A stretch of 64,000 nucleotides of DNA, from positions 372,841 to 436,840 of the forward strand of contig NZ_KN046818.1 in the NCBI RefSeq assembly GCF_000742135.1, written 5' to 3'. This document shows positions 28,647-37,656 of this stretch, in pieces. Source of the DNA: Klebsiella pneumoniae. GTDB lineage: Bacteria > Pseudomonadota > Gammaproteobacteria > Enterobacterales > Enterobacteriaceae. Every line of letters begins with the position of its first letter. Position 1 is the first letter of the stretch. A model generated the notes under the pieces. It had not been told where the DNA came from and searched no databases. It worked only from the letters and a program-made list of their open reading frames with translations. The position numbers and the translations under genes were made by a program.

Positions 28647-29700
28647 TACCCTGGCGCACGTCTTTACGCCGCACGGCAATATCGTCTACACGGCGAATGA
28701 TTTTCGCCAGACGGTGCGTATCGCCGTGGCCGGGACCATTGCGCTCAGCATCTCCACCTTCTACGACGTGCAGTACGGCGTATTTTTCGTCGTTTATCCG
28801 CTGATGCTGATGTCGCTGGTGCCGATGTTCAACCTGCACGTCGCCCGCCAGTTTATATTTAGCGCGGCGGTAAACTGTGTCGAAATGGTGCTAATTGTCG
28901 GCTATTTGTCGCAGTGGCCGGTGATCATGACCCTGGTGGTGTTTGCCCTGTACGTGATGCGTTTCCGCTTTATGAGCCAGGGACCGCTGTTCCTGTTGGG
29001 ATCGATGGGGGTGGTGTGCCAGAGCACGATGCTCAATTTTATGAGCTATCCCACCAGCAACTGGCACACCCTGATGTTCTCCAATATGGAAGCCTGCGTG
29101 ATGGCCGTGGCGCTGAGCGCGCTGCTGCATTACCTGATCCCGGACGTCGAACCGCGCAAGCCGCCGCCGCGGATTGAGAAAGACGCCGCCCGCATCCGTC
29201 ATGAGTCGCTGCTCTCCGGTACGGTAGCGACGATCATCTTTGTGGTGTTTCAGATCTGCGATCTCAGCGACTCGCTGTCGGCGCTGATGGCCGGGATCCT
29301 GATCCTGTTCCCGATGCACTATCGCGGGGCGGTGATCAGCTCGATCTGGCGCGTCGTCGGGGTGGTGCTGGCCTGTCTCTATATACTGGTAGTGCAGCTG
29401 ATTATCTATGATTTCAGCAACCACATGATCCTGATGATGCCGCTGATTGGTCTCGGGCTGGCCTTCAGCGCCCGCCTCCACGTGATGGAGAAAGTGGGCG
29501 CCGGGGTGGGCTTCGCCAGCATCACTACCATCGGCATTATGTTCGGCCAGAACCTGCATCCGTATCAGGATCTGGTGTTCAGCGATCTGTACCGCATCAC
29601 CTCGGTGACGGTCTCGCTGGTGGTGACGCTGACCCTGGTTTTTCTCATGCACCGCCTGCTGAACTGTTTCGCGGCGACGCGTTTTGTGGTGAGCGATTAA
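28636..29700 (+). CDS. DUF2955 / FUSC-like inner-membrane transporter
   Basis: This 354-residue membrane protein has two repeats of hydrophobic helices (about residues 22-160 and 195-345) around a hydrophilic middle (VEPRKPPPRIEKDAARIRHE). The layout is that of the fusaric-acid-resistance / aromatic acid exporter superfamily. It overlaps the adaptor gene and its stop overlaps the minus-strand DUF3343 gene by four bases tail to tail. The natural substrate is probably a small acid or aromatic compound, but that is inference. Confidence 0.9.
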   Translation: MSINTLAHVFTPHGNIVYTANDFRQTVRIAVAGTIALSISTFYDVQYGVFFVVYPLMLMSLVPMFNLHVARQFIFSAAVNCVEMVLIVGYLSQWPVIMTLVVFALYVMRFRFMSQGPLFLLGSMGVVCQSTMLNFMSYPTSNWHTLMFSNMEACVMAVALSALLHYLIPDVEPRKPPPRIEKDAARIRHESLLSGTVATIIFVVFQICDLSDSLSALMAGILILFPMHYRGAVISSIWRVVGVVLACLYILVVQLIIYDFSNHMILMMPLIGLGLAFSARLHVMEKVGAGVGFASITTIGIMFGQNLHPYQDLVFSDLYRITSVTVSLVVTLTLVFLMHRLLNCFAATRFVVSD

Positions 29701-29951
29701 CCTGCAGGTGGGAAGGTGGCGAGACAGCGCCATGCTTCCCCGTTCTGCTGATACAGCGCCGCCGTCTGTTCCGGGACGATCCAGCCTCGCGCATCGGCTT
29801 CCGTCCCCTCCAGCAGGATGCACAGCCCGCAGCCGCTGCGCAGCTGGCGGGGTATATCTTTGACCTCGAAGGCCACTCCCGCCGCCTGCAGGGCTTTGCG
29901 CATCCGCACCACCCCCACCGTGGAGTGAAATAAAAACAGAAACGTTGTCAT
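29697..29951 (-). CDS. DUF3343 protein (putative Se/S carrier-like)
   Basis: The 84-residue protein begins MTTFLFLFHSTVGVVRMRKAL and has two closely spaced cysteines (SGCGLCI). The family is described as a Se/S-carrier-like domain and is often found beside activators of 2-hydroxyacyl-CoA dehydratases. Here it overlaps the yjiL stop by four bases, so it is the third gene of the yjiM-yjiL-DUF3343 operon. The GC-x-x-C pair could carry sulfur, selenium or bind a metal. Confidence 0.87.
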   Translation of the reverse strand: MTTFLFLFHSTVGVVRMRKALQAAGVAFEVKDIPRQLRSGCGLCILLEGTEADARGWIVPEQTAALYQQNGEAWRCLATFPPAG

Positions 29952-30715
29952 CCGCGCCTCCGCTGGCGCTGGCCGATCAGCGCCGCGCCGATCGCCCCGG
30001 CAAACTGGGCGTCGGGATGGGTTGTCACCGCCATGCCGACATGGCTTTCCAGCATCCGGGCAAAGGCGGCGCAGTGACTGACGCCGCCGGTAAACAGCAG
30101 CGGCCCCTGCGCCGATAAGCGGCCAATAAAGTTCGCGCTGCGCCGGGCCATGGCGTTAATCACCCCGGCCAGAATCGCCTCCGGCGCGACACCGGCCGAC
30201 CGCAGGCTAATGACCTCCGATTCGGCAAACACCGTGCACATACTGGTAATGGCGTGCGGTTCCACGCCGTCGGTAATGGCGTCCAGTTGTTCGACGCTGG
30301 CGCCGAGGGTGCGTGAAATGACTTCCAGAAAGCGGCCGGTGCCGGCGGCGCATTTGTCATTCATCAGGAAGTCGCTGAGGTTTCCCCCGGCGTCCAGCTG
30401 GATAACTTTGCTGTCCTGGCCGCCGATATCAATCACCGTGCGGGTGTCCGGCGCCAGCAGGCGGGCGCCGAGGCCGTGACAAGAGATCTCCGTCACCTGC
30501 TTATCGGCAAAATCCACCAGCTGGCGGCCATAGCCGGTGAGGGTTAAAAAAGGCGTCTCCGTGAGGCCAGCGCGCAGTGTCTCCCAGGCCTCGTGGATGG
30601 CGTCGGCGGGGCGAAAGGGGGTGGGGCAGAGGAAGCGGCGCACGATGACGCCGTCCGCCAACAGGATGCCTTTTGTGGCGGTGGAGCCGGAATCAATGCC
30701 AACCGTATAGTTCAC
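29948..30715 (-). CDS. yjiL: BadF/BadG-type ATPase activator YjiL
   Basis: This 255-residue ATPase of the ASKHA fold is an activator (component A) for 2-hydroxyacyl-CoA-dehydratase-like proteins. The phosphate loops are GIDSGSTATKG (residues 6-16) and DIGGQDSKVI (96-105). C122 (KCAAGTGRFLE) and C160 (MCTVFAESEVISL) are the cysteines that, from each half of a dimer, hold the shared [4Fe-4S] cluster. It would couple ATP hydrolysis to injection of an electron into YjiM. It lies ten bases downstream of yjiM. Confidence 0.93.
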   Translation of the reverse strand: MNYTVGIDSGSTATKGILLADGVIVRRFLCPTPFRPADAIHEAWETLRAGLTETPFLTLTGYGRQLVDFADKQVTEISCHGLGARLLAPDTRTVIDIGGQDSKVIQLDAGGNLSDFLMNDKCAAGTGRFLEVISRTLGASVEQLDAITDGVEPHAITSMCTVFAESEVISLRSAGVAPEAILAGVINAMARRSANFIGRLSAQGPLLFTGGVSHCAAFARMLESHVGMAVTTHPDAQFAGAIGAALIGQRQRRRG

Positions 30716-30724
30716 GCCAGCTCC

Positions 30725-31876
30725 TTAAAGCATTTCGATAAAGGCGGCGACGCGGGTGCTGAGCTGGCCGAGGTCCGCTGTCGAATAGTCGGTTTCAATC
30801 GCCATGTAAGGAAGATCGTGCTGTTGGCGCAGATGGCGTTTAATCGCCAGCGATTCCACGGCATAGGTATGGCAGGCCTGCAAAATGACGTCGATCACCC
30901 CGTCGGCCTGATACTCCTCCACCATCTGGCTCAGCAGCTGCAGACGCTGGTCGTTGGGGGAGATACAGGAGCAGCCGATGGCGAGATATTTATCGGTTAA
31001 GGCGTCGTAGACGTCACCCTCTTCCGCCACGCAGCGCTCGGTCGCTTTCGCGCCGGTGCAGTTCTCATAGCCGACCACCCAGCCGCCGTTTTCCTCGATG
31101 GCGCGGACCACTTTTTCCGCCGCGCCGCCGATCGGGCAGCCGGTGATCAGGATCCGCGGACGAGGTTCCAGCCGTTTACCCTGCTGCCACTCCTGATGGA
31201 TGCGCTCCGCCATGGCATGCAGTTCATCAATCAGGGCGGTTTTGTCGAAACGAAAAGTGGCGCCGTACACCACTTTCAGGATGTCGCCGCCGCTGAGCGC
31301 CGGCGGATTGAGCTGCCCGAGACGATAAAAGTGGGCCAGCGCCCGGCGCTCGCGATTTTTCAACACGATGGCTTCGCGCAGCGCCGCCTCGCTAATCGGC
31401 GTGCCAAACCGGGCCTCAATCACCTGCTGCAGGCGCAGGATCTCCGTTTTCCACAGTGCGCGCGAGGCGGCATCGCTGGCGCTGTTCGGCAACTGCATGA
31501 CGTGGACCGCCTTGAACTCGGCCATGTACTCATACATTTTCTTTTTGCCGTCGCAGGTGGTTTCCCCAACCACCAGGTCAGAGAAATAGAAGTAGGGACA
31601 TTTATCGGTTTTGCCGAAGCCGTAGCTGCTTTTGATAAGCGGGCAGAGGTTGCGCGGGAGATCTTTTTCCGCTTCCTCGATGGTTTCATCGGAGGTTGAG
31701 CACAGCGAGACGACAACGGCGCCCGCCGCCATGGCGATCTCCTGGGGCATAAAGGTGCAGTAAGTGCCCACCAGCGGTACGTTCTGCTCTTTAAGATCCA
31801 TGACGGTGAGAAAGCCCTTCTGGCGAGCTTCTGAGAACTGGTCAAAAATGGCGGGTAGATCGGTGATAAGCGACAT
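30725..31876 (-). CDS. yjiM: HgdB/double-cubane-cluster-type protein YjiM
   Basis: The 383-residue protein belongs to the 2-hydroxyglutaryl-CoA dehydratase D-component family. Conserved cysteines are seen in GTYCTF, SLCSTSDE, NLCPLIKSSYGF, DKCPYFYFSD, TGCPIGG, ENCTGA, GCSCISP and ACHTYAVES. This cysteine-rich set, in a single-subunit protein with its own ATPase, resembles the double-cubane cluster proteins that reduce small molecules, rather than the two-subunit dehydratases. It is expected to be cytoplasmic and oxygen-sensitive. No CoA transferase or acyl-CoA gene lies nearby, so the substrate remains open. Confidence 0.92.
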   Translation of the reverse strand: MSLITDLPAIFDQFSEARQKGFLTVMDLKEQNVPLVGTYCTFMPQEIAMAAGAVVVSLCSTSDETIEEAEKDLPRNLCPLIKSSYGFGKTDKCPYFYFSDLVVGETTCDGKKKMYEYMAEFKAVHVMQLPNSASDAASRALWKTEILRLQQVIEARFGTPISEAALREAIVLKNRERRALAHFYRLGQLNPPALSGGDILKVVYGATFRFDKTALIDELHAMAERIHQEWQQGKRLEPRPRILITGCPIGGAAEKVVRAIEENGGWVVGYENCTGAKATERCVAEEGDVYDALTDKYLAIGCSCISPNDQRLQLLSQMVEEYQADGVIDVILQACHTYAVESLAIKRHLRQQHDLPYMAIETDYSTADLGQLSTRVAAFIEML

Positions 31877-31973
31877 GGTTTTCCTTCCCCGTACACGGGA
31901 GATGCTGAAAGAGTCGCCATTATAGCCATGGTGTATGCAGGGTTTTATTGATCTCCTGCGTCTGTACGCGGTG

Positions 31974-32213
31974 TTAATAGACCTTTTTCAAATCCATCTC
32001 TTCCTGGATACGCTCGCTCCATGCCTGATGGGTGCGGATGGCCTCTTCGATACCGGCGTTGTAAAACAGCGGCCCCAGCTCTTTGGCGATAAAGTCGACG
32101 AAAAATTCGGCGTCAAACTGCTCCAGTTCGAGGTCGAAGGTCTCTGCGCAGTACTTGCTGAGCCTGTCGCGCAGCAGGTCGCGCTGCGCCTGGCTGAGTT
32201 CAATGTCATTCAT
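31974..32213 (-). CDS. DUF2164 family protein
   Basis: The 79-residue acidic protein begins MNDIELSQAQRDLLRDRLSKYCAETFDLELEQFDAEFFVDFI and has the DUF2164 pattern, including FYNAGI near residue 52. No function is known for the family. It has a GAGAAAG upstream of the start and lies 25 bases downstream of the mdtM stop, so it may be co-transcribed with mdtM. There is a 97-base gap before yjiM. Confidence 0.85.
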   Translation of the reverse strand: MNDIELSQAQRDLLRDRLSKYCAETFDLELEQFDAEFFVDFIAKELGPLFYNAGIEEAIRTHQAWSERIQEEMDLKKVY

Positions 32214-32238
32214 GATGGGGCTTTCTCCGTAAAAGGGC

Positions 32239-33480
32239 TCACGACTGCCGGGCTTCGATCACCGCTTGTCCGCGCTGGTGGCGTAACAGTCCGGCCAGGC
32301 AGCAGGCGGCGACAATCCCGGCGGCCACCGCCAACAGGTGGAAGGGGAGTCTGCCGCCATGGAACCACAGCCAGCGCGCGCCTTCAATTGATAACGCGCT
32401 GACGCTGAGGATCACGATATTCAGCGAGGCGGAGACCGTGCCTTTCGGCAGGTCGTTGGAAAAGAGGGTAAAGCGAAACAGCGTCGGGAAAATCAGCCCG
32501 ATGCCGAAGGCGTAGAAGCAGGTGCCGAGCACCGACCACAGCCAAACGTGGTGCCATACCAGATTGCCAACGATCAGGATGGCCAGGCCGAGCATCTGTA
32601 CCGGCACCGCGCTGAGGACAAAGCGCGGGCGGGTAGGGTCTTTTACCCAGCGCGCCACCGACAGGTTGGCGATGATAACGGCGCTGAAGACCGGCACCTG
32701 GCTCCAGGCGAACTCGCTGGTGGTCAGTCCGCCGGCGTCCATTAAAATCACTGGCGATACCGCCACCCAGCTCATCAGCGGAATATAGCTCAGCGACAGC
32801 GTGGCGGCGCCGAGTAAAAAGATGCGGTTGCGAAAGACGTTGCGAAAATCGCGCAGCACGCCCAGGGGGCTGAACGGCACATCGCCGTGGCGCACCGTCT
32901 CCGGCATGGTCAACAGCAGGCCGAGCCAGGCTACCAGCCCCATGGCGGCGATAATGCCGAACAGGGCTTTCCAGTGGATGAAATGCATCAGCGCCGCGCC
33001 GGAGAGCGGGCCGACGATCGGCGCCACCAGCACGACGGAGGTGATCACTGCCATCAGCCTGATCGACCTTTTTTCCTCAAAGGCCTCCTGTACGGTGACG
33101 TAGCCGACGGTGGCGATAAAGCAGATGCTGGTGCCCTGCACGAAGCGGGCAATCAGGAACTGCGTCATGGAGGTGGTGAACAGGGTCGCCAGGCATGCGA
33201 GGGTGAAAATTAGCGCGCCGGTGAGCAGCACCGGACGCCGTCCTATCCGGTCAGAGAGCGGCCCCAGCAGCCACTGTAGCGCCATGCCGCCGGCCATATA
33301 CAGGCTCACCGAGGCCGGAGCCAGCGCCACATCAGCATTGAAATCCCGCACCACGTGCAGGATCCCCGGCTGGATCAGATCGGTAGTGAGATAAGCGGAA
33401 AAATCATACAGAATTAACGCCGCCGGGAAGAACAGCGCGGCGGCGTGTCGGCTCAGCCAGTGGGAAATCCTGTGCATCAT
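32239..33480 (-). CDS. mdtM: Multidrug efflux MFS transporter MdtM
   Basis: The 413-residue protein has twelve predicted membrane helices and the DHA1 motifs: [26 protein letters not shown] (motif A, about residues 68-94), a motif C-like GPLSGAALM, and SADRIGRR-type loop residues intact. The sequence closely matches E. coli MdtM, a proton/drug and Na+(K+)/H+ antiporter that exports chloramphenicol, ethidium and bile salts. A slippage-free full length suggests activity. It is read with the DUF2164 gene downstream. Confidence 0.93.
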   Translation of the reverse strand: MMHRISHWLSRHAAALFFPAALILYDFSAYLTTDLIQPGILHVVRDFNADVALAPASVSLYMAGGMALQWLLGPLSDRIGRRPVLLTGALIFTLACLATLFTTSMTQFLIARFVQGTSICFIATVGYVTVQEAFEEKRSIRLMAVITSVVLVAPIVGPLSGAALMHFIHWKALFGIIAAMGLVAWLGLLLTMPETVRHGDVPFSPLGVLRDFRNVFRNRIFLLGAATLSLSYIPLMSWVAVSPVILMDAGGLTTSEFAWSQVPVFSAVIIANLSVARWVKDPTRPRFVLSAVPVQMLGLAILIVGNLVWHHVWLWSVLGTCFYAFGIGLIFPTLFRFTLFSNDLPKGTVSASLNIVILSVSALSIEGARWLWFHGGRLPFHLLAVAAGIVAACCLAGLLRHQRGQAVIEARQS

Positions 33481-33533
33481 CTCGCCCTCCCTGTGGAATA
33501 TTTATCAGCGCTATTGTTCGGATAGTATCATTG

Positions 33534-34826
33534 CTAACCAATATGCAGATGCAGCAGCGAGGGGATCTGCGAGAGCAGCCACAACAACAGGCCGATGGTT
33601 CCCCCCACCAGGGTACCGTTGATGCGGATGAACTGCAGATCTTTACCGATATTGAGCTCGATCTGCCGCGACATATCGCGGGCGTCCCAGCTCTTCACTG
33701 TGTCGCTGATATGGCGGGTGAGGAAGGCGGCGAACTCCGGCGCCACCCGGTGCGCCGCCTGCTCCAGGTGTTCGTTAAGCGATTCGCGCAGCGCATCGTC
33801 GCGGAGTAAGGTTTCACCGAACCACTGCCCCGCCTCGGCGATACGCTGCTTAATACGTGAGTCGTCGCTGCTGATATCGTTTTTTACCCAGCCGCGCAGG
33901 TCGCCCCATACTTCGCCAAGATAGTGGTTAAAGGTCTCATCATTTTTTAGCCAGGCTTTGATGTTATCGGCCTTCTGCGCCATATCCGGGTCGGATTTCA
34001 GGTTATCGATAAGCTTTTGCACGGCGCGGTCAAAAGTCTGACGGATCTGATGCGTACGGTCGTGAGTCACCTCGTCCAGCAGGGTATTCACCGCGTCGGT
34101 GACCATCTCAGCGCTGTGCTCGCCGAGCCACTCGGTGGGTAGGAGTTTGGCCTTCAGCGGGTGTTCGGTCTCCAGCCAGTGTACGATGCCGCGGGCGATA
34201 AAGGCGCGGGAGCTGTCGCGCTGCAGCAGGGCGATCAGTTGGTTTATCAGCGAATCGAGCAGCTTTTGATGGCGATTGTCGCGGGTCAGCCCCTCCAGCA
34301 TCATGGCGCTGGTCTGCGTCAGGTCGACCTTATCGATAGCCTTATGCACCGCGCGTCGCAGCAGACGTTGAATGCGCGCGTCATCGGTCAGTTCGAGAAA
34401 ACCGCTCATCACCTGCAGCAGGTGCTGGCCGACCCGTCGGGCGTTCTCCGGCTGGCTGAACCAGTTGCCGAGCATCAGGGCTGGCTGATAGCGGCGGATC
34501 AGCGCGACCAGCGACGGGGTATCAAGGAACTTTTCCTCGACAAAGCGGCCGAGGTTGTCGGCGATGCGGTCTTTATTGCGCGGAATAATCGCCGTATGGC
34601 GGGCGACAAAGGGCAGCGGAATACGGCGAAACAGAGCCACGACCGCAAACCAGTCGGCCAGCGCCCCGACCATCGCCGCTTCGGAAATAGCTTTTAGCGC
34701 ACCGACCCAGGGCGACGGTGGTAGCGCGAGGGTAGTGATAAAAATGGCGGCTGCAATCAGCAGCAGCGACAGCGCCAGCAGTTTGGCGCGTTTCAGTTCA
34801 GCGAGTTTTTCCATATGCTTAAGCAT
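33534..34826 (-). CDS. yjiN: DUF445 inner-membrane protein YjiN
   Basis: The 430-residue protein has an N-terminal helix (about residues 16-35), a second helix at the very C-terminus ([21 protein letters not shown]), and the conserved [22 protein letters not shown] and [14 protein letters not shown] segments of DUF445. The long middle is amphipathic helix. The start at 34826 (ATGCTTAA overlap with the lysE stop) suggests coupling; an ATG at 34814 would give the 426 residues I remember for E. coli, but has no visible ribosome binding site. The function is unknown. Confidence 0.9.
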   Translation of the reverse strand: MLKHMEKLAELKRAKLLALSLLLIAAAIFITTLALPPSPWVGALKAISEAAMVGALADWFAVVALFRRIPLPFVARHTAIIPRNKDRIADNLGRFVEEKFLDTPSLVALIRRYQPALMLGNWFSQPENARRVGQHLLQVMSGFLELTDDARIQRLLRRAVHKAIDKVDLTQTSAMMLEGLTRDNRHQKLLDSLINQLIALLQRDSSRAFIARGIVHWLETEHPLKAKLLPTEWLGEHSAEMVTDAVNTLLDEVTHDRTHQIRQTFDRAVQKLIDNLKSDPDMAQKADNIKAWLKNDETFNHYLGEVWGDLRGWVKNDISSDDSRIKQRIAEAGQWFGETLLRDDALRESLNEHLEQAAHRVAPEFAAFLTRHISDTVKSWDARDMSRQIELNIGKDLQFIRINGTLVGGTIGLLLWLLSQIPSLLHLHIG

Positions 34827-35481
34827 ATAGCCTGACGGCGAGGTCGTGCAAAAATCGCCAGATAATCCCCAGGCCGAAGAGCATCAGGATCGCCCCCGCC
34901 GCCCGCTCGACCCGCCAGACGATGGCGCCCAGGCGGCGCTGTATCTGCGGCAGCGCAATCGCGCTCACCAGCAGTAAATCCCAGAAGAACACCACGCTGA
35001 CCATCCACAACCCGCTCACCGTTTGCTGAAGCAGGGTCACAGCCGGCCCGAGCAGGGAAGTCATCAGCGCCAGATAAAACAGGGCGTTTTTGGGGTTGAG
35101 CAGCGATGATCCCAGCCCGAGCAGCAGCTGCCTGCCGAACCCCGGACGCGCTGCGCGAACGCTCTCCACCGCCAGCGTTGCGGGACGGCTGCGTATCAGC
35201 AGGCTGCCAATCCACAATAAATAGCCCGCCCCCAGCAGCTCGATGAGCAAAAAAAGCAGCGGCGCCTGGCGCAGAAGCCCCCAGCCGACGATGGCGAGCA
35301 CAATATACAGCGCATTGCCTGCGGCGATGCCGAGACACAATCCGATGCTGCCGCGGATCCGGTAGCGCACGGCGTAGCCGACCAGCAGAAAAAAATCAGG
35401 GCCCGGACTGAGCAGAGCGACAAAGTGGGACAGGGCTAACGCCGGGAAGGCGGCGGGAAAGAGCGTCGATAAGGTATGCAT
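34819..35481 (-). CDS. LysE/RhtB-family amino-acid exporter
   Basis: The 220-residue protein has about six hydrophobic helices and the family start [43 protein letters not shown] (about residues 19-60), where the SPGPD motif is diagnostic. Members export amino acids such as threonine, homoserine or lysine from the cytoplasm. It overlaps yjiN by eight bases and lies 48 bases downstream of the AraC gene, which probably regulates it. Confidence 0.92.
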   Translation of the reverse strand: MHTLSTLFPAAFPALALSHFVALLSPGPDFFLLVGYAVRYRIRGSIGLCLGIAAGNALYIVLAIVGWGLLRQAPLLFLLIELLGAGYLLWIGSLLIRSRPATLAVESVRAARPGFGRQLLLGLGSSLLNPKNALFYLALMTSLLGPAVTLLQQTVSGLWMVSVVFFWDLLLVSAIALPQIQRRLGAIVWRVERAAGAILMLFGLGIIWRFLHDLAVRLYA

Positions 35482-35528
35482 AGTGGCCTCGATAATGGTG
35501 CAGAGGCCACCCTACGCCAGGTGGCGTA

Positions 35529-36344
35529 TTACTTATTGTCAGATATTGATCTGCTTTGCGCATACTGCCGCGGCGTGGCGGCGGTATAGCTGACAAAGGT
35601 TTTATGGAAATGGCTCTGATCGGCAAAGCCAGCCTGATAGCCAACGTCGGCGATAGGATCCCCGGCGCGTAAGCGCGTTTTCGCATATTCGATGCGCGCC
35701 ATGTTGATCAAACTGGCAGGCGTCAGGCCGGTATCTTGTTTCACGGCGCGGATAACGGTCTCTTTACGAAGCGCGCTGTCGTGGGCCAGCTTATCCAGCG
35801 ACGGCGACGCCGGCAGATCCATCGCCAGGCGCTGAAACAGCAGGGCGCTGGCGTGATGTGGCGCCTGCGGCGCGGCGGCGCACAGCGGCAGCGCGTGCAG
35901 GAGTTGCGCCAGCCGGGCGGGCAGTTGTTCAAGGCTCCCGCGGTTCATCAGGGCGACAACCTGCTGGAAACTGGCAAAGAGAGGGCTGTCGCGCAGCAGC
36001 GGCTGCGGCGAGGTGATACTGGCGCCAGGGGGAATATCCGGGCGCTGCGCGCGGCACCATGTCGCGTCCAGGTAAAGCATGTGATAGCTGCGCGGCCTGT
36101 CATGCAGCGGATTACAGCTATGCGGCGCGTGCGGCGGGATCACGATCAGATCCCCGGGCTGTAGCAGGTACTCCTGGCCAGCGCACAGGCAGCGCGTTTC
36201 CCCCTCGATAATCGCCCCCACCGAGAGCTGGGGGTGGCTGTGGCGCTTATAGGCCTGGCGGCTGCGCCAGGTGCTGCGCAGCTCCAGCCACGGCAGACGA
36301 TCGTCTCGCCAGAAGGTTTGGGGAATATCTCGGGTATGGTTCAC
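35529..36344 (-). CDS. AraC-family transcriptional regulator
   Basis: The 271-residue protein has an N-terminal cupin (HSHPQLSVGAIIEGETRCLCAGQEYLLQPGDLIVIPPHAPHSCNP) and two C-terminal helix-turn-helix motifs (LDKLAHDSALRKETVIRAVKQDTGLTPASLI and IADVGYQAGFADQSHFHKTFVSYTAATPRQY). I start it at GTG 36344, preceded by AAAGG, because the frame upstream of it to 36512 does not resemble the family. AraC proteins of this size beside LysE genes usually activate the exporter in response to the amino acid. Confidence 0.88.
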   Translation of the reverse strand: MNHTRDIPQTFWRDDRLPWLELRSTWRSRQAYKRHSHPQLSVGAIIEGETRCLCAGQEYLLQPGDLIVIPPHAPHSCNPLHDRPRSYHMLYLDATWCRAQRPDIPPGASITSPQPLLRDSPLFASFQQVVALMNRGSLEQLPARLAQLLHALPLCAAAPQAPHHASALLFQRLAMDLPASPSLDKLAHDSALRKETVIRAVKQDTGLTPASLINMARIEYAKTRLRAGDPIADVGYQAGFADQSHFHKTFVSYTAATPRQYAQSRSISDNK

Positions 36345-36559
36345 TGCTTTGGCCTTTGCTGCGGGGATAAGCCGTTTATAGCATGCTGCGCCGAGGCTGT
36401 CGCCCGCCTGGATTTGCGTACCGCGTCGAAAAAGGATGTCACGCTTGCAGTCCGGGGAAATATGTTTTCGTAGCGGAATGTAAAATCCCGGTTTCCGGGG
36501 TGCCAGAGACATTCATGGGATGTAGAGTCCCTGCAGGATAAGCAGGCAGGGATGAGCCG

Positions 36560-37498
36560 ATGGCAAAGGGCACCACCTCGACGCCGCATGATGCGGTGTT
36601 TAAACAGTTCCTCACTCAGGCCGACACCGCGCGCGATTTTCTGGCGATCCATCTACCGCCTGCGCTGCGTCAGCGCTGCGACCTCGATACCTTACAGCTG
36701 GAATCGGCAAGCTTTATCGAGGAGAGCCTGCGGGCCTGGTACTCCGATGTGCTGTGGTCACTCAAAACCGCGTCTGGCGAGGGCTACATGTATGTGGTTA
36801 TCGAACATCAGAGCTCGCCGGATGCGCAGATGGCCTTCCGCCTGATGCGCTACGCCATCGCCGCGATGCAGCGCCATCTTGATGGCGGTCATACAAAACT
36901 GCCGCTGGTGGTGCCGATGCTCTTCTATCACGGAGCGACCACGCCATACCCGTGGTCACTCAACTGGCTGGACTGTTTTGCCGATCCACAGCTGGCGAGT
37001 GAGCTTTATATCTCGCCCTTTCCGCTGGTGGATGTCACGGTGATCCCCGACGATGAGATCGTTCGCCACCGGCGCGTGGCATTACTCGAGCTGATACAGA
37101 AGCATATTCGCCAGCGCGATTTAATGGGCATTGTTGAGCAACTGACGACGATTTTACTTAGCGGGGACGCTAATGACAGACAGCTAAAAACGCTGTTTAA
37201 TTATCTGCTGCAGACTGGCAACGCGCGCCGCTTTGGCCGGTTTATCCACGAAGTGGCGCAACGGGTTCCTCAGCACAGGGAGAGATTGATGACCATCGCT
37301 GAAAGATTACAGGAAGTGGGCCGCAGAAAAGGCAAACGGGAAGGCCGGCTTGAAGGCAGACAAGAAGGCCGGCAGGAAGGACAGCATGCCGAGGCGCTGC
37401 GCATTGCCCAGAGGATGCTGGCCGACGGCATTGCCCGCGAGACGGTGGTGAAAATCACCGGCCTGACCGCCGACGAGATCGCCGCGCTGGCGCATTGA
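36560..37498 (+). CDS. rpnD: Rpn-family recombination-promoting nuclease (RpnD/YjiP type)
   Basis: The 312-residue protein has the Transposase_31 / PD-(D/E)XK domain of Rpn nucleases: [25 protein letters not shown], then SDVLWSLKT and [22 protein letters not shown], in which D, E and Q supply the catalytic residues. A charged, repetitive segment ([19 protein letters not shown], about residues 255-275) precedes a short C-terminal helix domain. Rpn proteins cut DNA with little specificity and favour RecA-independent recombination; they are not transposases despite the family name. It lies in the same neighbourhood as E. coli yjiP, beside yjiN and yjiR. Confidence 0.9.
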   Translation: MAKGTTSTPHDAVFKQFLTQADTARDFLAIHLPPALRQRCDLDTLQLESASFIEESLRAWYSDVLWSLKTASGEGYMYVVIEHQSSPDAQMAFRLMRYAIAAMQRHLDGGHTKLPLVVPMLFYHGATTPYPWSLNWLDCFADPQLASELYISPFPLVDVTVIPDDEIVRHRRVALLELIQKHIRQRDLMGIVEQLTTILLSGDANDRQLKTLFNYLLQTGNARRFGRFIHEVAQRVPQHRERLMTIAERLQEVGRRKGKREGRLEGRQEGRQEGQHAEALRIAQRMLADGIARETVVKITGLTADEIAALAH

Positions 37499-37656
37499 TA
37501 ACGCCGGGGCGGACTGACGGTCGCCCCGGTTAGCCTCTTTATGGAATATTCCGGATATACCTAACTTTACCCGCATCGCCAGCCATCTCGACTACCCTTA
37601 ATATCCTTAACGGCATTTTTGACTGCCTTAGTAGCGATAACAAGGAGACATGCGAT

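Noticed and set aside
35529-36512. The long 327-codon version of the AraC gene
   Set aside because: The first 56 codons show no family similarity, and a GTG at 36344 with AAAGG upstream gives the normal length.
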